Source of the DNA: Gammaproteobacteria bacterium
Lineage (GTDB): Bacteria; Pseudomonadota; Gammaproteobacteria; DSM-16500
NCBI GenBank assembly: GCA_009885665.1
Contig: VFKI01000170.1
Span: forward strand, 1-7,519
Length of the DNA stretch: 7,519 bases
Reading direction: 5' to 3'
Within the stretch, counting starts at the first letter, position 1. Every line of letters starts with the position of its first letter. A program made the translations under genes and the position numbers. The notes under the pieces were generated by a model. It did no database searches and had not been told where the DNA came from. It saw only the letters and a program-made list of their open reading frames with translations. Below are positions 7,160-7,519 of the stretch, piece by piece.

Positions 7160-7170
7160 CATGATATTAT
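7143..7170 (+). promoter_or_regulatory. Candidate extended -10 promoter for the gene at 7225
   Basis: TTGCTT (7143-7148) is separated by 16 bases from TATTAT (7165-7170, five of six matches to TATAAT). TGA precedes the -10 directly, giving an extended -10. Initiation would be near 7177, with a leader of roughly 48 bases. The -35 matches at only three positions. Confidence 0.5.
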
Positions 7171-7212
7171 AGCTGACTGTCCAATAATGAAACATCAGTA
7201 AAACTTATGAGC

Positions 7213-7218
7213 AGGGGG
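7213..7218 (+). promoter_or_regulatory. Ribosome binding site deciding the 7225 start
   Basis: AGGGGG lies six bases before the ATG at 7225. The other in-frame ATG, at 7207, has no purine-rich stretch at a suitable distance, so the start at 7225 is preferred. Confidence 0.6.
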
Positions 7219-7224
7219 TGTGTC

Positions 7225-7519
7225 ATGCATACCGGTCGTTCTTTAGGGTTTTTCTGTTCAGAATCATGCTTAACCAAAACACAACACGCCAATTTACTTG
7301 CTTCTGCCGAAACGGTTTCAGCTGTTGTAAATAATGGAACCCGTATTGTCGCTAATATAATCACCTTAGATCCAGCACTTGCCGTGCCACTGGCCTTTCC
7401 TAATGCGATTGGCTCAGATGATCGCCAATGGGATTGCGCATGGCGTCAAGCGATCGAGTGGCAGCAACGTGCCATGCGAACTGAAGCGCCAACAGAATAT
7501 ATGCAAGGCGTCGATTTGC
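7225..7519 (+). CDS. Unknown protein, N-terminal part (runs off the window)
   Basis: An open frame of 98 codons continues past the window edge. It begins MHTGRSLGFFCSESC and reaches TEYMQGVDL. I do not recognise the family. There is no clear signal peptide or membrane span. The first 80 residues hold three cysteines (11, 15, 71), the first two as CxxxC. Residues 20-60 are small and aliphatic (ANLLASAETVSAVV, then ALAVPLAFP). Residues about 65-90 are rich in W, Q and R, with three tryptophans (69, 73, 79), and look helical. An in-frame TGA at 7174 limits the start to ATG 7207 or ATG 7225, and the AGGGGG site favours 7225. It follows rnpB in the same direction and has its own promoter candidate. 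Codon use looks like that of the neighbours, and there are no internal stops, so it is probably a real gene. Confidence 0.7.
   Translation, partial: MHTGRSLGFFCSESCLTKTQHANLLASAETVSAVVNNGTRIVANIITLDPALAVPLAFPNAIGSDDRQWDCAWRQAIEWQQRAMRTEAPTEYMQGVDL

Noticed and set aside
1..7519. CRISPR, toxin-antitoxin, phage or transposase signatures
   Set aside because: There are no regularly spaced direct repeats, no integrase or transposase motifs and no small gene pairs. The content is conserved chromosomal genes.

Overview
The window looks like chromosomal core sequence from a gammaproteobacterium of moderate GC (mid-40s by eye). This rests on three points: the gene order dac (PBP5/6) - ybeD - lipB - lipA, a class A RNase P RNA with an E. 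coli-like fold, and an LssY-type DedA/PAP2 membrane protein, an architecture known from Legionella and relatives. A Legionellales-like origin is possible, but this sequence alone does not settle it.

Minus strand, read from about 6582 down to 119. A D-Ala-D-Ala carboxypeptidase (dacA/dacC type) is followed by ybeD (1-base stop/start overlap, TAATG) and lipB (4-base overlap, ATGA). A 220-base gap then holds a strong palindrome and a candidate promoter. Next come lipA and, through a 4-base GTGA overlap, a 676-residue DedA-PAP2-LssY_C membrane protein. After a 121-base gap comes sohB, an inner-membrane S49 peptidase, which ends at a clear bidirectional terminator (58-82). A row of three small hairpins sits beyond it at the window edge.

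Plus strand, right end. rnpB (about 6738-7103) is divergent from the dac gene. A weak terminator candidate overlaps a candidate extended -10 promoter. That promoter drives a gene of unknown function that runs off the window from 7225.

Together the genes cover peptidoglycan trimming (Dac), protein lipoylation (LipB transfers octanoate from ACP to target proteins, LipA inserts the two sulfurs), probable lipid-phosphate handling at the inner membrane (DedA-PAP2), membrane proteolysis (SohB) and tRNA 5' maturation (RNase P RNA). I found no CRISPR array, insertion sequence, defence locus or clearly new system. The least explained items are the 4336-4442 palindromic element, the hairpin row at 12-55 and the unknown gene at 7225.
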